Source: Marinobacterium sediminicola (GTDB taxonomy: Bacteria > Pseudomonadota > Gammaproteobacteria > Pseudomonadales > Balneatricaceae). Taken from it: a stretch of 64,000 nucleotides of DNA. The stretch covers positions 248,001-312,000 of the forward strand of contig NZ_CP092123.1 of the NCBI RefSeq assembly GCF_022343685.1, given 5' to 3'. Below, one piece after another: positions 49,694 to 59,400 of this stretch; within the stretch, counting starts at the first letter, position 1, and every line of letters starts with the position of its first letter. Position numbers and translations under genes: made by a program. The notes under the pieces are model-generated. The model was given only the letters and a program-made list of their open reading frames with translations. It had not been told where the DNA came from and ran no database searches.

Positions 49694-50053
49694 TTAGAAC
49701 AACCAGCTGCCTGAATCGGGCAGCGGCTGGCGTTTCTCCAGGCACTGGAAACCCTTGATGCAGCGGATGATGAACCAGACCACAACCAGCAATAACAGGA
49801 TGAAGCCGATACCGATGAAGGTCAGCAGAAAGCCGGCCAGACTGTACAGGATGCCGATCCAGAAGGTGCGGATCTGCCAGCGGTAATGGTCACGTACCCA
49901 GTCCGAGGCATCGCCCTGGTAGATGTAGGCCATGACGACACCGATGATGCTGGTAATGCCTGCAATCAAGCTGACCAGATAGAGGATGTAGACAATCTTG
50001 GCATTGCTGGCACCACCATCTTGCGGCTGCACCGGTGCTGGAGTTTCCGTCAT
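49694..50053 (-). CDS. DUF4870-like small membrane protein
   Basis: A 119-residue protein with three predicted membrane helices: NAKIVYILYLVSLIAGITSIIGVVMAYIY, FWIGILYSLAGFLLTFIGIG, FILLLLVVVWFIIRCI. The motif DASDWVRDHYRWQIRTFWI lies between helices. It matches a common DUF4870-like group of unknown function. AGGAG lies seven bases before the ATG at 50053. A strong terminator separates it from dctM upstream. Confidence 0.85.
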   Translation of the reverse strand: MTETPAPVQPQDGGASNAKIVYILYLVSLIAGITSIIGVVMAYIYQGDASDWVRDHYRWQIRTFWIGILYSLAGFLLTFIGIGFILLLLVVVWFIIRCIKGFQCLEKRQPLPDSGSWLF

Positions 50054-50166
50054 GTTGTTCTCCTTGAACAGGGTTGGGGGAGAAAGATGATATTCGTGTT
50101 TTGTGACGGGGGCGTCAATTGTGGGGAGCCGGTGCCCGGTCGTTTTGGAGCTGGAAGCCATCCGGC

Positions 50167-50197
50167 AAAAAAAAGGCGCCGGGGCGAAGCCCCGGCG
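50167..50197 (-). terminator. Rho-independent terminator after dctM
   Basis: CGCCGGGGC and GCCCCGGCG arms with a three-base loop; eight T follow on the minus strand. Confidence 0.95.
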
Positions 50198-50202
50198 GAG
50201 TT

Positions 50203-51474
50203 TTACATGTAGAAGGGAAGATAGAGTGCGACCTTGGGGAAGAAGAAAACCAGCAGCAGGCAGCCGAACATCAGCAGGATGAACGGCCAGACGCCGCGCA
50301 CCACATCCATGACCTGGCCCCCGGCGACGGCCTGTATCACGAACAGGTTGAGCCCGACCGGAGGCGTGATCAGAGCGCACTCGATCATGATGACGAAAAT
50401 GATACCGAACCAGATCGGATCGATGCCCAGCGGCGCCAGAGAGGGGTAGAGAACCGGCATCATGATCAGCAGCATGGAGATGGACTCCAGGAAAAAGCCC
50501 ATGATCAGCAGGACAAGGCACACGGCCATAATGAACAGTCCAGCTTCCCCGATATGCATGCTGACGAACATCGAGATCTCCTGAGGGATCTGGTAAAGCG
50601 TGATCGCCTTACCGAATACCTTGGCCCCGGCAATGATCAGGAAAATGGTGATGGAGGTCTTCATGGTATCCATGCAGGCGGCCTTGAGGCCGCTCCATGT
50701 CAGGGTGCGCAGCGCCATCACGATCACCAGAGACACGGCAACGCCGATGGCGGCTGATTCGGTTGGCGTGAAAATACCGGCATAGATACCACCGATGATC
50801 AACGCAGCCAGCAACAGTGTCGGCAGCGCACGCAGGGTCGCGGTGCGACGCTCCTGCCAGTTGGCTCTGGCAACCGGTGTGCAGGCCTTGCCAAAGATGG
50901 CATAGAAGAAACTGAAGGCGATAAAGCTGCCGGCCATGATCAGGCCCGGCACGATACCGGCGAGAAAGAGGTCAACAATCGATTCCTCGGTGATGACGCC
51001 GTAGACGATCATGGGAATCGACGGAGGAATCAGAATGCCCAGCGTACCCCCGGCGGCAATCAGGCCGAGTACGAAGGGACGGTAGTAGCCTCGGTCGGTC
51101 ATCTCCTTGATCGCGACACTGCCGATGGTGGCAGCGGTCGCCACGGAAGAGCCTGAAATGGCAGAGAAAATGGTGCAGGAGGTGATGGTGGCGATGCCCA
51201 GACCACCCGGCCAGTGCCCAACCCAGCTCTGGACGGCGTTGAACAGGTCCTTGCCCACGCCACCCTGAAGCAGGATGTTGGACATCAGCAGGAACAGGGG
51301 CACAGACAGCAGAATAAAACTGTCGAAGGAAGAATAGAGCGCCATGGGTACCATCAGAGGCGAAATATCCGCCAGCAGCAGCATGGCCAGCCCCAGGCCG
51401 CCCAGCACGAAGCCAACCGGCACGCCGGACAGCAGCAACATCAGCAGGGCGAAAATGATCAGTGCAACAGTCAT
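50203..51474 (-). CDS. dctM: TRAP transporter large permease (DctM)
   Basis: A 423-residue DctM protein with about 12 membrane helices. Typical regions: SGVPVGFVLGGLGLAMLL, FSAISGSSVATAATIGSVAIKEM, GTLGILIPPSIPMIVYG, and ITPPVGLNLFVIQ. It overlaps dctQ by one base. With DctQ and the binding protein it forms a sodium-driven importer, here in a cluster with CoA-transferase and HMG-CoA lyase genes. Confidence 0.95.
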   Translation of the reverse strand: MTVALIIFALLMLLLSGVPVGFVLGGLGLAMLLLADISPLMVPMALYSSFDSFILLSVPLFLLMSNILLQGGVGKDLFNAVQSWVGHWPGGLGIATITSCTIFSAISGSSVATAATIGSVAIKEMTDRGYYRPFVLGLIAAGGTLGILIPPSIPMIVYGVITEESIVDLFLAGIVPGLIMAGSFIAFSFFYAIFGKACTPVARANWQERRTATLRALPTLLLAALIIGGIYAGIFTPTESAAIGVAVSLVIVMALRTLTWSGLKAACMDTMKTSITIFLIIAGAKVFGKAITLYQIPQEISMFVSMHIGEAGLFIMAVCLVLLIMGFFLESISMLLIMMPVLYPSLAPLGIDPIWFGIIFVIMIECALITPPVGLNLFVIQAVAGGQVMDVVRGVWPFILLMFGCLLLVFFFPKVALYLPFYM

Positions 51475-52037
51475 CAGATATTCACCTCTTCAGCAGCCTG
51501 AAGGTGACCGCCCAGAACCAGAACGGCTTCCGTCAGGCATTGAACGAACAACAGGCCGAAACCGACGGGAATGGCACTCTTGGTAATCCACATCGGCAGT
51601 CCCAGCATGGAGGCTGATGCCGAGCCCATGGCGATGGACTCGATCACGAGTTCGGTGCCGTACCAGGCCACCCAGGCTGAAAACAGGGCCACCACCAGCA
51701 GCGACCAGAGTTCGGCAAACACCCGCATGTGAGGACCGAAACGGGTGGTGAGTATGTCGATACGAATCAGTGCCTGATGTTGCAGCAACCAGCTGGCGCC
51801 CATGCAGGATGCCCAGATCTGGCAGAGCAGGGAGAGGTCTTCCACCCAGATGGTGGGGGCGAGAAAAATGTAACGGGCGATCACCTCGTAGGTGATCATG
51901 ACCGCAATCGTGGCGAACAGGGCCGCGGCCAGGCGTCCGCACAGAGTGACCACAGCATGGTTGAAGCGAATCCAGCGTGAGGGATGGCTGGCGCGCCATG
52001 CCTGCTTGTCATGTTGGGAGGCGTTCACATCTGACAT
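51474..52037 (-). CDS. dctQ: TRAP transporter small permease (DctQ)
   Basis: A 187-residue DctQ with four membrane helices and the family motif VMITYEVIARYIFLAPTIWVEDLSLLCQIWASCMGASWLL. It couples to dctM through one overlapping base. A terminator-like hairpin lies upstream between it and the binding-protein gene, which would lower dctQM expression relative to dctP. Confidence 0.93.
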   Translation of the reverse strand: MSDVNASQHDKQAWRASHPSRWIRFNHAVVTLCGRLAAALFATIAVMITYEVIARYIFLAPTIWVEDLSLLCQIWASCMGASWLLQHQALIRIDILTTRFGPHMRVFAELWSLLVVALFSAWVAWYGTELVIESIAMGSASASMLGLPMWITKSAIPVGFGLLFVQCLTEAVLVLGGHLQAAEEVNI

Positions 52038-52064
52038 GGGTAATTCCGACGACTTGTAGCGAAC

Positions 52065-52094
52065 AAAACGGACACCCTCGCTAAAGGGTGCCCG
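52065..52094 (-). terminator. Attenuator-like hairpin between dctP and dctQ
   Basis: CGGGCACCC pairs with GGGTGTCCG (one G-U) around eight bases, followed by TTTT on the minus strand. It would permit partial read-through to the membrane subunits. Confidence 0.65.
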
Positions 52095-52118
52095 TTAGGG
52101 GTGGGGGTAGGGTTGTGA

Positions 52119-53105
52119 TCAGAGTGCGCGAGCCGCGTCGATCACCTGCTGGCCCAGCGGTCCTGCATTCTCAATGAAGCTGTCGAGTACCGGGCGGGTC
52201 GCCTGCTGCCACTTGGCAACATCGTCCGCGCTCAGCTCGATCACGTTCATCTCCTGCTTGGCATTGGCCACGGCATCCGCTTCCAGCGTTTGAATCTTGT
52301 CACGCAGCTGCTTTTCCACCTTCAGTGCGGCGTTCTGCAGGATTTCGCGCTCGCGATCGCTCAGACCCTGCCATACCTTCTCGTTGATGATGGTCATGAA
52401 CTCGATGTTGGCATGGTTGGTCAGGGTCAGGTGATCCATGACCTGATAGAGCTTGCGCGGGCCCACGGCGGTAACACCGGTCATGCCGGCATCCACGGTA
52501 CCACGCTGGTAGGCCAGGAACTGCTCAGAACCGGCCATCACGGTCGGCGCGGCATTCACGGATTTGGCGAACTCACCCAGAGTCTTGCCGAAAACGCGAA
52601 CCTTCATGCCATCCATATCTTCAGGCAGCTGGATCGGCTTGTTTTTGGACAGCAGTGCTACACCGCCATAGGCCTGCCACCACAGCGGGCGGGCACCGGT
52701 CTTGATGATTTCATTGTCGAGCAGACTGCGCAGTTCACTACCCGGCTCGGTGGCCTTGATCACCTTGTCATAGGTCGGGAACATGAAAGGTACGTAGAAC
52801 ACGTCCACCGCCGGGATGGTGCCGGCCAGCTGGGTAACGCTCAGCACGCCCATTTCGATCGCACCGGAAGTGACCGCATGGTGGACTTCCTTATCCTTGT
52901 AAAGCTGAGCCGCCGGGAAAATCTGGATTTTGATATCGCCGTTACTGGTGCTTTCAACTTCGTTCTTGAAATCCACCAGGTTCTGGCCCAGATGGTGTTT
53001 CAGCGGCAACTGAAGCGTGACCTTCAGGGTGGTCTCTGCCAGAGCGGGCATGGCGGTGAGAGCAGTCATGAGTACGCTGGAGCAGAGCAATGTTTTCAGT
53101 TTCAT
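52119..53105 (-). CDS. dctP: TRAP transporter solute-binding protein (DctP)
   Basis: A 328-residue periplasmic protein with a signal peptide (KTLLCSSVLMTALTAMPALA). The DctP signature is present: VESTSNGDIKIQIFPAAQLYKDKEV, MKVRVFGKTLGEFAKSV, and the carboxylate-binding Arg expected in the GKTLGEF region (RVFGK). It binds an organic acid. Pathway genes immediately upstream (CoA-transferase and HMG-CoA lyase) suggest a branched C5-C6 dicarboxylate. The ATG at 53105 is preceded by AAGGAT. Confidence 0.92.
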   Translation of the reverse strand: MKLKTLLCSSVLMTALTAMPALAETTLKVTLQLPLKHHLGQNLVDFKNEVESTSNGDIKIQIFPAAQLYKDKEVHHAVTSGAIEMGVLSVTQLAGTIPAVDVFYVPFMFPTYDKVIKATEPGSELRSLLDNEIIKTGARPLWWQAYGGVALLSKNKPIQLPEDMDGMKVRVFGKTLGEFAKSVNAAPTVMAGSEQFLAYQRGTVDAGMTGVTAVGPRKLYQVMDHLTLTNHANIEFMTIINEKVWQGLSDREREILQNAALKVEKQLRDKIQTLEADAVANAKQEMNVIELSADDVAKWQQATRPVLDSFIENAGPLGQQVIDAARAL

Positions 53106-53148
53106 GATCAATCCTTATCTTATAGTTCTCTGGGTAGAGCCGGCCTGA

Positions 53149-54111
53149 TCAGTTCTGGCCGTGTTGTTGCATCAGCTGTTTTACGGATTCGGGCAGTGGA
53201 CGCGTCAGGGTCCGGGGGCCGGCTTTGCCAACCTGTCCGGGCAGGTCGCGTCCCACGATGAAAGCCAGTGCACTCGATTGCGCCAGCAGACCGTCAAGGT
53301 TCACTCCGGTGCTCAGACCCATTTCATGCAGCATGTGCACCAGGTCTTCGGTGCAGATGTTGCCGGTCGCGCCGGGGGCGAAAGGACATCCGCCGAGTCC
53401 GCCCAGGGAGGCGTCATACTGGTTCATGCCGGCGGCCAGTGCTGCCAGTACATTGCTCAAGCCGAGGCCGCGGGTGTTGTGAAAGTGCATGGTGACTTCC
53501 AGCTCGGGCCAGCGCTCGCGGACCGCCTGACACAGGTCGTGGACCTGATTGGGTACGGCCATGCCGGTGGTATCGGCTAGGGTGATGCTGTGCAGGCCGC
53601 GTTCCAGATAGGCGTCGATGAAATGCAGGATGCGCTCCTGCGCCTGAGACCCTTCAAACGGGCATCCGAACGCCGTGGCCAGAGAGCCGTTCAGGCGCAT
53701 CGCAGTCCCTGCCGTCATCTCGGCAATGCGGGTGAACTGCTGCAGTGACTGCTCGCAGGTCATGCGCATGTTGGCCAGGTTATGGCTCTGGCTGACCGAC
53801 ATCACCAGATTGATTTCGTCCACAGCCAGTTCCAGTGCACGGGCACAGCCTTTCTCGTTGGGCACCAGCGCGACATACCGGGTGTCGGTATCGCGGGTAA
53901 TGCTGCGCATTACCTCTTCGGCATCGCGCAGGTTGGGAATCGCGCGTGGTGATACAAAGGAGGTCACTTCAATCTTGTTCAGACCCAGTCGGGCCAGTTT
54001 GTTGATCAGCTCGATCTTGGTCTCGGTCGGGACAAACTCGGGTTCGCTCTGGAAACCGTCGCGGGTTACCACTTCGTTGACCCAGACCTGTTGCGGGAAC
54101 TGAGCAAACAT
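53149..54111 (-). CDS. Hydroxymethylglutaryl-CoA lyase family protein
   Basis: A 320-residue DRE-TIM metallolyase: WVNEVVTRDGFQSEP opens the barrel, DTTGMAVPNQV and the His pair in VTMHFHNTRGLG bind metal, and the catalytic Cys lies in GGLGGCPFAPGATGN. It cleaves HMG-CoA to acetoacetate and acetyl-CoA, or a related 3-hydroxyacyl-CoA such as citramalyl-CoA. It overlaps the CoA-transferase gene by one base, so the two almost certainly form one pathway. It opens WVNEVVTRDGFQ rather than the IxEVGPRDGLQ of classical lyases, so substrate variation is likely. Confidence 0.88.
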   Translation of the reverse strand: MFAQFPQQVWVNEVVTRDGFQSEPEFVPTETKIELINKLARLGLNKIEVTSFVSPRAIPNLRDAEEVMRSITRDTDTRYVALVPNEKGCARALELAVDEINLVMSVSQSHNLANMRMTCEQSLQQFTRIAEMTAGTAMRLNGSLATAFGCPFEGSQAQERILHFIDAYLERGLHSITLADTTGMAVPNQVHDLCQAVRERWPELEVTMHFHNTRGLGLSNVLAALAAGMNQYDASLGGLGGCPFAPGATGNICTEDLVHMLHEMGLSTGVNLDGLLAQSSALAFIVGRDLPGQVGKAGPRTLTRPLPESVKQLMQQHGQN

Positions 54112-55340
54112 CAGAGTGCCCCCTTGTCCTTCAGACCCTGAATCGCGTCGGCGTCGTAACCCAGTGCAGACAGAATCTCCTCGTTGTGCTCACCGAGCTG
54201 AGGGCCCAGCCAGCGGGTGGCTCCCGGCGTCTCGCTGAGCTTGGGTACGATGCCCGGCAGGGAGATCTGCTCGCCATCCGGCAGTGGCTGTTCGGTGATC
54301 ATGCCGCGGGCCCGGAAGTGGGGGTCTTCGAAAATATCGGCTGCGGTGTTTATACCGCTGGAGGGGACGGCGGCGTCTTCCAGCACCTTCAGCGCTGCTT
54401 CCAGGCTGCGGCTGGAGGTCCAGGCTTCGATCGCCTCGTCCAGTTCGTCACTGCGACGGGCACGTCCGTCGTTATGCGCCAGTTCGGGGTCCTCGGCCAG
54501 ATCCGGACGATCAATGGCATTCATCAGACGCTTGAAGATACTGTCACTGTTGGCGGCGATGACGATGTAGCGGTCATCGGCGCTGCGATAGGTGCTGGAG
54601 GGGGCGATGCCGGGCATGCTGGCACCGGTACGCTCACGCACAAAGCCGAACATGCCGTACTCGGGGATCAGGCTCTCCATGACACCGAATACCGCTTCAT
54701 ACAGGGCGACATCCACATACTGGCCCTTGCCACCATTCACCTTGAGATGGTGCATGGCCATCATGGCGCCAATGACGCCATAGAGCGAGGCCAGAGTGTC
54801 GCCGATACTGACGCCGGCACGGACTGGCGGGCGGTCCGGATAACCGGCCAGATAACGCAGGCCGCCAATGGATTCGGCAATGGCGGCAAAGCCGGGACGG
54901 GAGGCATAGGGGCCATCCTGGCCGTAGCCGGAAACACGGATCATGATCAGGGAAGGGTTGATGGCCGACAACTGTTCCCAGCCCAGGTTCCACTTTTCCA
55001 GTGTGCCGGGACGGAAGTTCTCGATCACGATGTCGCACTCTTCCACCAGTTTGTGGATCACGGCCTGTGCATCAGGATCCTTCAGGTTGAGCGTCAGGGA
55101 TTTCTTGTTGCGACTCTGTGAGTACCACCAGAGGGAGGTGTCCTTGTACATCTTGCGCCAGCGGCGCAGGGGGTCTCCGGTACCGGGGGGCTCGACCTTG
55201 ATCACTTCGGCACCGAACTGGGCCAGAATACTTGCGGCATAGGGGCCGGCGATCAGGGAGCCCAGCTCAAGCACGCGTACGCCTTCCAGCGGCAGCGGCT
55301 GACTTGCCTGTTCCTTGGCGGAGGAGTGTTCCTCGGTCAT
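54111..55340 (-). CDS. Family III CoA-transferase (CaiB/BaiF)
   Basis: A 409-residue CoA-transferase: LPLEGVRVLELGSLIAGPYAASILAQFGAEVIKVEPP at the start and GQYVDVALYEAVFGVMESL with the catalytic Asp near residue 175. Members move CoA between carboxylates, often from succinyl-CoA. With the lyase gene downstream it should activate a dicarboxylate such as 3-hydroxy-3-methylglutarate (compare succinyl-CoA:glutarate/HMG CoA-transferase). The substrate is inferred from operon logic. Confidence 0.9.
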   Translation of the reverse strand: MTEEHSSAKEQASQPLPLEGVRVLELGSLIAGPYAASILAQFGAEVIKVEPPGTGDPLRRWRKMYKDTSLWWYSQSRNKKSLTLNLKDPDAQAVIHKLVEECDIVIENFRPGTLEKWNLGWEQLSAINPSLIMIRVSGYGQDGPYASRPGFAAIAESIGGLRYLAGYPDRPPVRAGVSIGDTLASLYGVIGAMMAMHHLKVNGGKGQYVDVALYEAVFGVMESLIPEYGMFGFVRERTGASMPGIAPSSTYRSADDRYIVIAANSDSIFKRLMNAIDRPDLAEDPELAHNDGRARRSDELDEAIEAWTSSRSLEAALKVLEDAAVPSSGINTAADIFEDPHFRARGMITEQPLPDGEQISLPGIVPKLSETPGATRWLGPQLGEHNEEILSALGYDADAIQGLKDKGAL

Positions 55341-55459
55341 GTTTACCTCATCTTCGCATCACATGGCTACAACTCTGTGTGTAGAGATGATGGTCCTGAA
55401 TACGAAAATGACAAAATGGTTAAATGCGAGGCTGCCATCTCCTTTCGCGATGGCAAGGG

Positions 55460-56350
55460 TCAGCTGTCCTGTCTCAGGTACTCCAGCAAACGTCTTGTCG
55501 CCTGTGACATGGGGTGCTGTCGGCTGGTACACAGCTTGAGGTTGCGGCTTGCCCAGGCATCTTCCAGTGCAATGGCTTTGATGCGCTGTGTGTTGACATA
55601 GGGGCGGGCGATATCCTGCGGCATGATACCGATCCCCAGATCCTGTTCGACCATGCGCAACAGGGCTTCATAACTGGTGACCTGAATCCGCATGCGGAAG
55701 GGGCGTTCTGCCGCTGCGGCTGCATGAATCAGCTTGTTGTTGATAGCGCTGCCGGTATGCAGTCCCACATAGTCAAATTCGAGTGTATCGGTGAAATGCA
55801 GGCGCTCGGCACTGGCCAGCGGGTGCTGGTTGGCGGTGATCAGCACCAGACGGTCGGAAAGGTAAGGGTGAATCTGCAGGTTGTCGGTGTTGCCCAGCAC
55901 CTCGGTAAAGATACCGATATCAGCCTTGTTCTGGGCGACTGTCTCTATGATTTCAGAACTGATCTTCTCCTCCAGCTGGATCTGGATGCGTGGGTGCTGA
56001 TCAAGAAAGGCTTTCAGCTGGCGGGGCAGGAACTGGGTGATGGCCGAAATGTTGGCAACGATCCGCACTTCCCCGCGAACACCCTGAGAGTACTCGTGCA
56101 TGCGTGCATGCACCTCATCCAGCTGATGCAGCACGCTGCGCGATAACTGAGCCAGTGCCAGGCCGGCCTGGGTGCCTTCGACACCCCGGTTGGTCCGCGT
56201 CAGCAGCTGGGCATCAAGACTGGCTTCCAGTTCGCTGATCCGCTTGCTCACAGCGGAGGCCGCGATGTGCTCCTGTTCTGCGGCAGCGGCAATCGTTCCG
56301 GTTTCCAGAACGCGGACAAAAAGACGCAAAGAGGTGGGGTCCAGGCGCAT
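55460..56350 (-). CDS. LysR-family regulator of the organic-acid cluster
   Basis: A 296-residue LysR. The N-terminal HTH (DPTSLRLFVRVLETGTIAAAAEQEHIAASAVSKRISELEASL) and the effector domain are complete. It lies 119 bp upstream of the CoA-transferase gene on the same strand. A CTACA...TGTAG inverted repeat in the gap is a possible binding site. It probably activates uptake and breakdown of the unknown acid. It is unusual in being co-directional rather than divergent. Confidence 0.9.
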   Translation of the reverse strand: MRLDPTSLRLFVRVLETGTIAAAAEQEHIAASAVSKRISELEASLDAQLLTRTNRGVEGTQAGLALAQLSRSVLHQLDEVHARMHEYSQGVRGEVRIVANISAITQFLPRQLKAFLDQHPRIQIQLEEKISSEIIETVAQNKADIGIFTEVLGNTDNLQIHPYLSDRLVLITANQHPLASAERLHFTDTLEFDYVGLHTGSAINNKLIHAAAAAERPFRMRIQVTSYEALLRMVEQDLGIGIMPQDIARPYVNTQRIKAIALEDAWASRNLKLCTSRQHPMSQATRRLLEYLRQDS

Positions 56351-56401
56351 AGAACGGCTCCAAAGGCAGACATCGGAACCGATTCTATGCGCTTGTACAG
56401 G

Positions 56402-56416
56402 AAAGGGGAAATCCCC
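56402..56416 (-). terminator. Short hairpin overlapping the MscS-family stop codon
   Basis: GGGGA-TT-TCCCC followed by TTT on the minus strand; its first G is the last base of the TAG stop codon. Confidence 0.4.
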
Positions 56417-59400
56417 TACCTTGAGCGATGCAAGTGGACATCCAGTTGCGGGAAGGCAATTTCGATGTTGTGCTCATTGAACATCCGGTTGATCGCCTTG
56501 TTCAGCTCGTCGGTGACGGGTACCCGGTCTGCCATGCTGCTGACGAATACGCGCAGATCAATACTCAGGGTGCTGTCGGCAAACTCGCGGAAATAGGCGT
56601 CCGGTGCCGGGTCTTCAAGCACACGTTCATTCTCCTGTGCGGCTTTCAGCAACAGCTGTTCGGCCAGTTCGACATCACTGCCATAGGCGATACCGACGGT
56701 GATCACGACACGCGTGGTGGCATCACTGAGTGACCAGTTGATCAGTTGCTCGGTGATGAAGGTCTTGTTGGGGATAATCACTTCCTTGCGATCCCAGTCG
56801 GTTATCGTGGTGGCGCGAATCTGGATGCGTGAAACGGTGCCGGTGACATTGCCCAGGGTGACGGTATCGCCGATGCGGACCGGTTTCTCGAACAGGATGA
56901 TCAGGCCTGAAACGAAGTTGGCCACGATTTCCTGCAGACCGAAGCCCAGCCCCACACCCAGTGCGGCCACCAGCCACTGCAGTTTGCTCCATTGAACCCC
57001 AAACTGGCCGATGGCGATCATGACTCCGACCAGAATCAATGAGTACTTGAGCAGGGTGGTGACGGCATAGCCCGTGCCCGGTGACAGGTCCAGATGACGC
57101 AAGGCCAGCAGCTCTAGGAGGCCCGGGAGGTTCTTGGCGGCCAGCAGGCTGAGCCAGACAATCAACGCCCCGACGACCAGGTCACGCAGGGTTACGTGGG
57201 TGAGCACCTTTTGGTCTCCGTTTTGTTCCAGACTGCTCCACAGCTGAACACTCTCCAACACCTGAAGGGTTGGCAGAAAGTCGCCCAGCGTCAGCCACAG
57301 GAATACGCCCAGCAGCAGCACGATGGAGGTCTTGAGCAGCACCCGAGACTGGTCTGAAATGGTCTGCAGATCCAGATAGTCCTCCTTGAGCGGCGCCGTT
57401 TCTTCCTTGCTTTCGCGAGCCGCAATAATCTCTGCCCGGCGGGCACGGGCGCGACTGAACGCCAGGCGGCGCTCTTCGATCAGCAGCCAGCGCAGGCCCA
57501 GCTTGAACAGGATAAACGCGCCGATGAACTGCAGTATCACGACCAGCAATATCAACATGAAGAACAGGGCTGTGAGGGTGTAGCCCCAGAGTCCCAGTCC
57601 GAACATGGCCAGATTGAACAGGATCAGCAGGCTGACCCACAGGTGAGTGTTGTGCCACCAGCGGTGATTTGGCCGCAGATGTGCGAGGGCGTGGCCGACA
57701 TGCCAGAAGCCTCGCCAGAACAGCAGCAGGCTTGCTACCAGAAGCAGGAACAGCAGACGACCAGGACCGCTTTGCAACTCGATGGCGTTATAGCTGTCGG
57801 TGACCAGCAGCAAGGACAGCAGTGGCAAAGAAACCCAGAACAACAGGTGAAACTGTCGCCTGATCACACGGGTCAGGGGGGCGGGCACCGAAAAGTGGCC
57901 GTTCATCAGGCCGTCTGGAGCTCTGAGCCAGATCAGGGCCATGCCATAGAACTGAAGACTCAATGCCCATAGCAGGAGCAGCTGATCAATGACCTGATGA
58001 TAGGGGTGGTCCGGGTTCAGGCTGTAACTGCGCAGCAGCAGCAACAGCGCCGGTGCCGGCAACGCGGCGATGGCACCGGACAACAGCAGTCGCAGCGTGC
58101 GGGAAAAACGGTCGTGGACCACGTTGCCCAGTTCCTGACGCCAGCGCTGGCGGTGCTGTTTCTGGTAGCGGTAGGTTGCCAGTGACAGGATCAGCAGCAG
58201 GGCGAAGAACCCAAGCAGTGAGTTCAGGTGGGCATCCCTGGCCAGCAGTGGCTGGGCAAAAAGCTGTATCAGCTGTTGTTGCAGCATACTCAGACCGCTA
58301 GCGACCTCGCCAGGCCACTGCCATGAAACCGGAGGCGCAACCGGCAACCATAACAGCTGCTGCTCAATCAGGCGTCGGGCTTGCTGCAGGCGTTCGTTGA
58401 GCTGTTCCTTGACCGCCAAGAGTTGTGACAGCTCACTGATCAGTTGTTGGCGGTTTTCCTGAAGGCGGTCGCGCAGGGTCTGCTGGTTTTGCTGCAGCTG
58501 CTCCTGATATCGGCGCTGCGTAGCAGTCAGATCGGCGATTTCCATACCGCTGCCGCTGTCAGTTTGACGCAGGCTGTTGAGGTCCAGACTGCTCAGGCGC
58601 AGAGCGTTCAACGCCTGTCGCGTGTCTGCAGTATCCACCGGGCGGGACAGCTCCTGCATGAAGCGGCGCAGTTCATAACTGGCACTGTAGCTTTCCAGCT
58701 CCAGTTGCTGCTGTATGGTTTTGAAGCTGCGCGTGATCAGGTCCAGCTCACGTTCGAGTACCCCGCGCTGGTGCTGGGCGTCACTGGTGTGCTCGATCAG
58801 TTGCCGCAGTTGTTCGCTCAACTCCCGGTTCTGTTGCAGCAGATCGGTCAGCATCGGATGTTCCATGGCCGTTTCGTCAGGCACCGTCAGACTGCTCAGC
58901 GTGCTCTCCAGCTCGTCCCGCTGCATCTGTTCACGGCGATCCAGCATCCCTTTCAGGTCGAGACTGGCCTGCTGAACCTGACGTCGCAGCTGTTCCAGTT
59001 GCAGGCGTGCCAGCTCTGTCTGTCCAGGCAAAGCCAACAGCTCCAGTTCCAGTGCCCGTATGTGACTGCTGCGACGTTCCTGCAGGGCGTTTTTCAATTG
59101 CAGACGAGCATCGTTGAACTCCCGGCCTGCCTGCTCGGCGGGCAGAGCGGACAGGTCCGGCGGGGTCTGCTTGAGCTCAGCCAGTTGCTCGCGCAGGCTC
59201 AGCAGCTTTTGTTCATTGAGGTCGATCTGCTGACTCTGTTGTTCCTGCTGCTGCTCAAGCTGCAGCAGGGTCGCACGCTTCAGCGTAATCGCCTGTTCCA
59301 GTTCGGGTCGGTCCAGCTGTAGAAAACCGCTGTCTTTAATCGGGTCAGCGGCCTGCTCCAGTGTCTGCTGCTGACGGCGCAACAGCTCTGGCTGTTGTTC

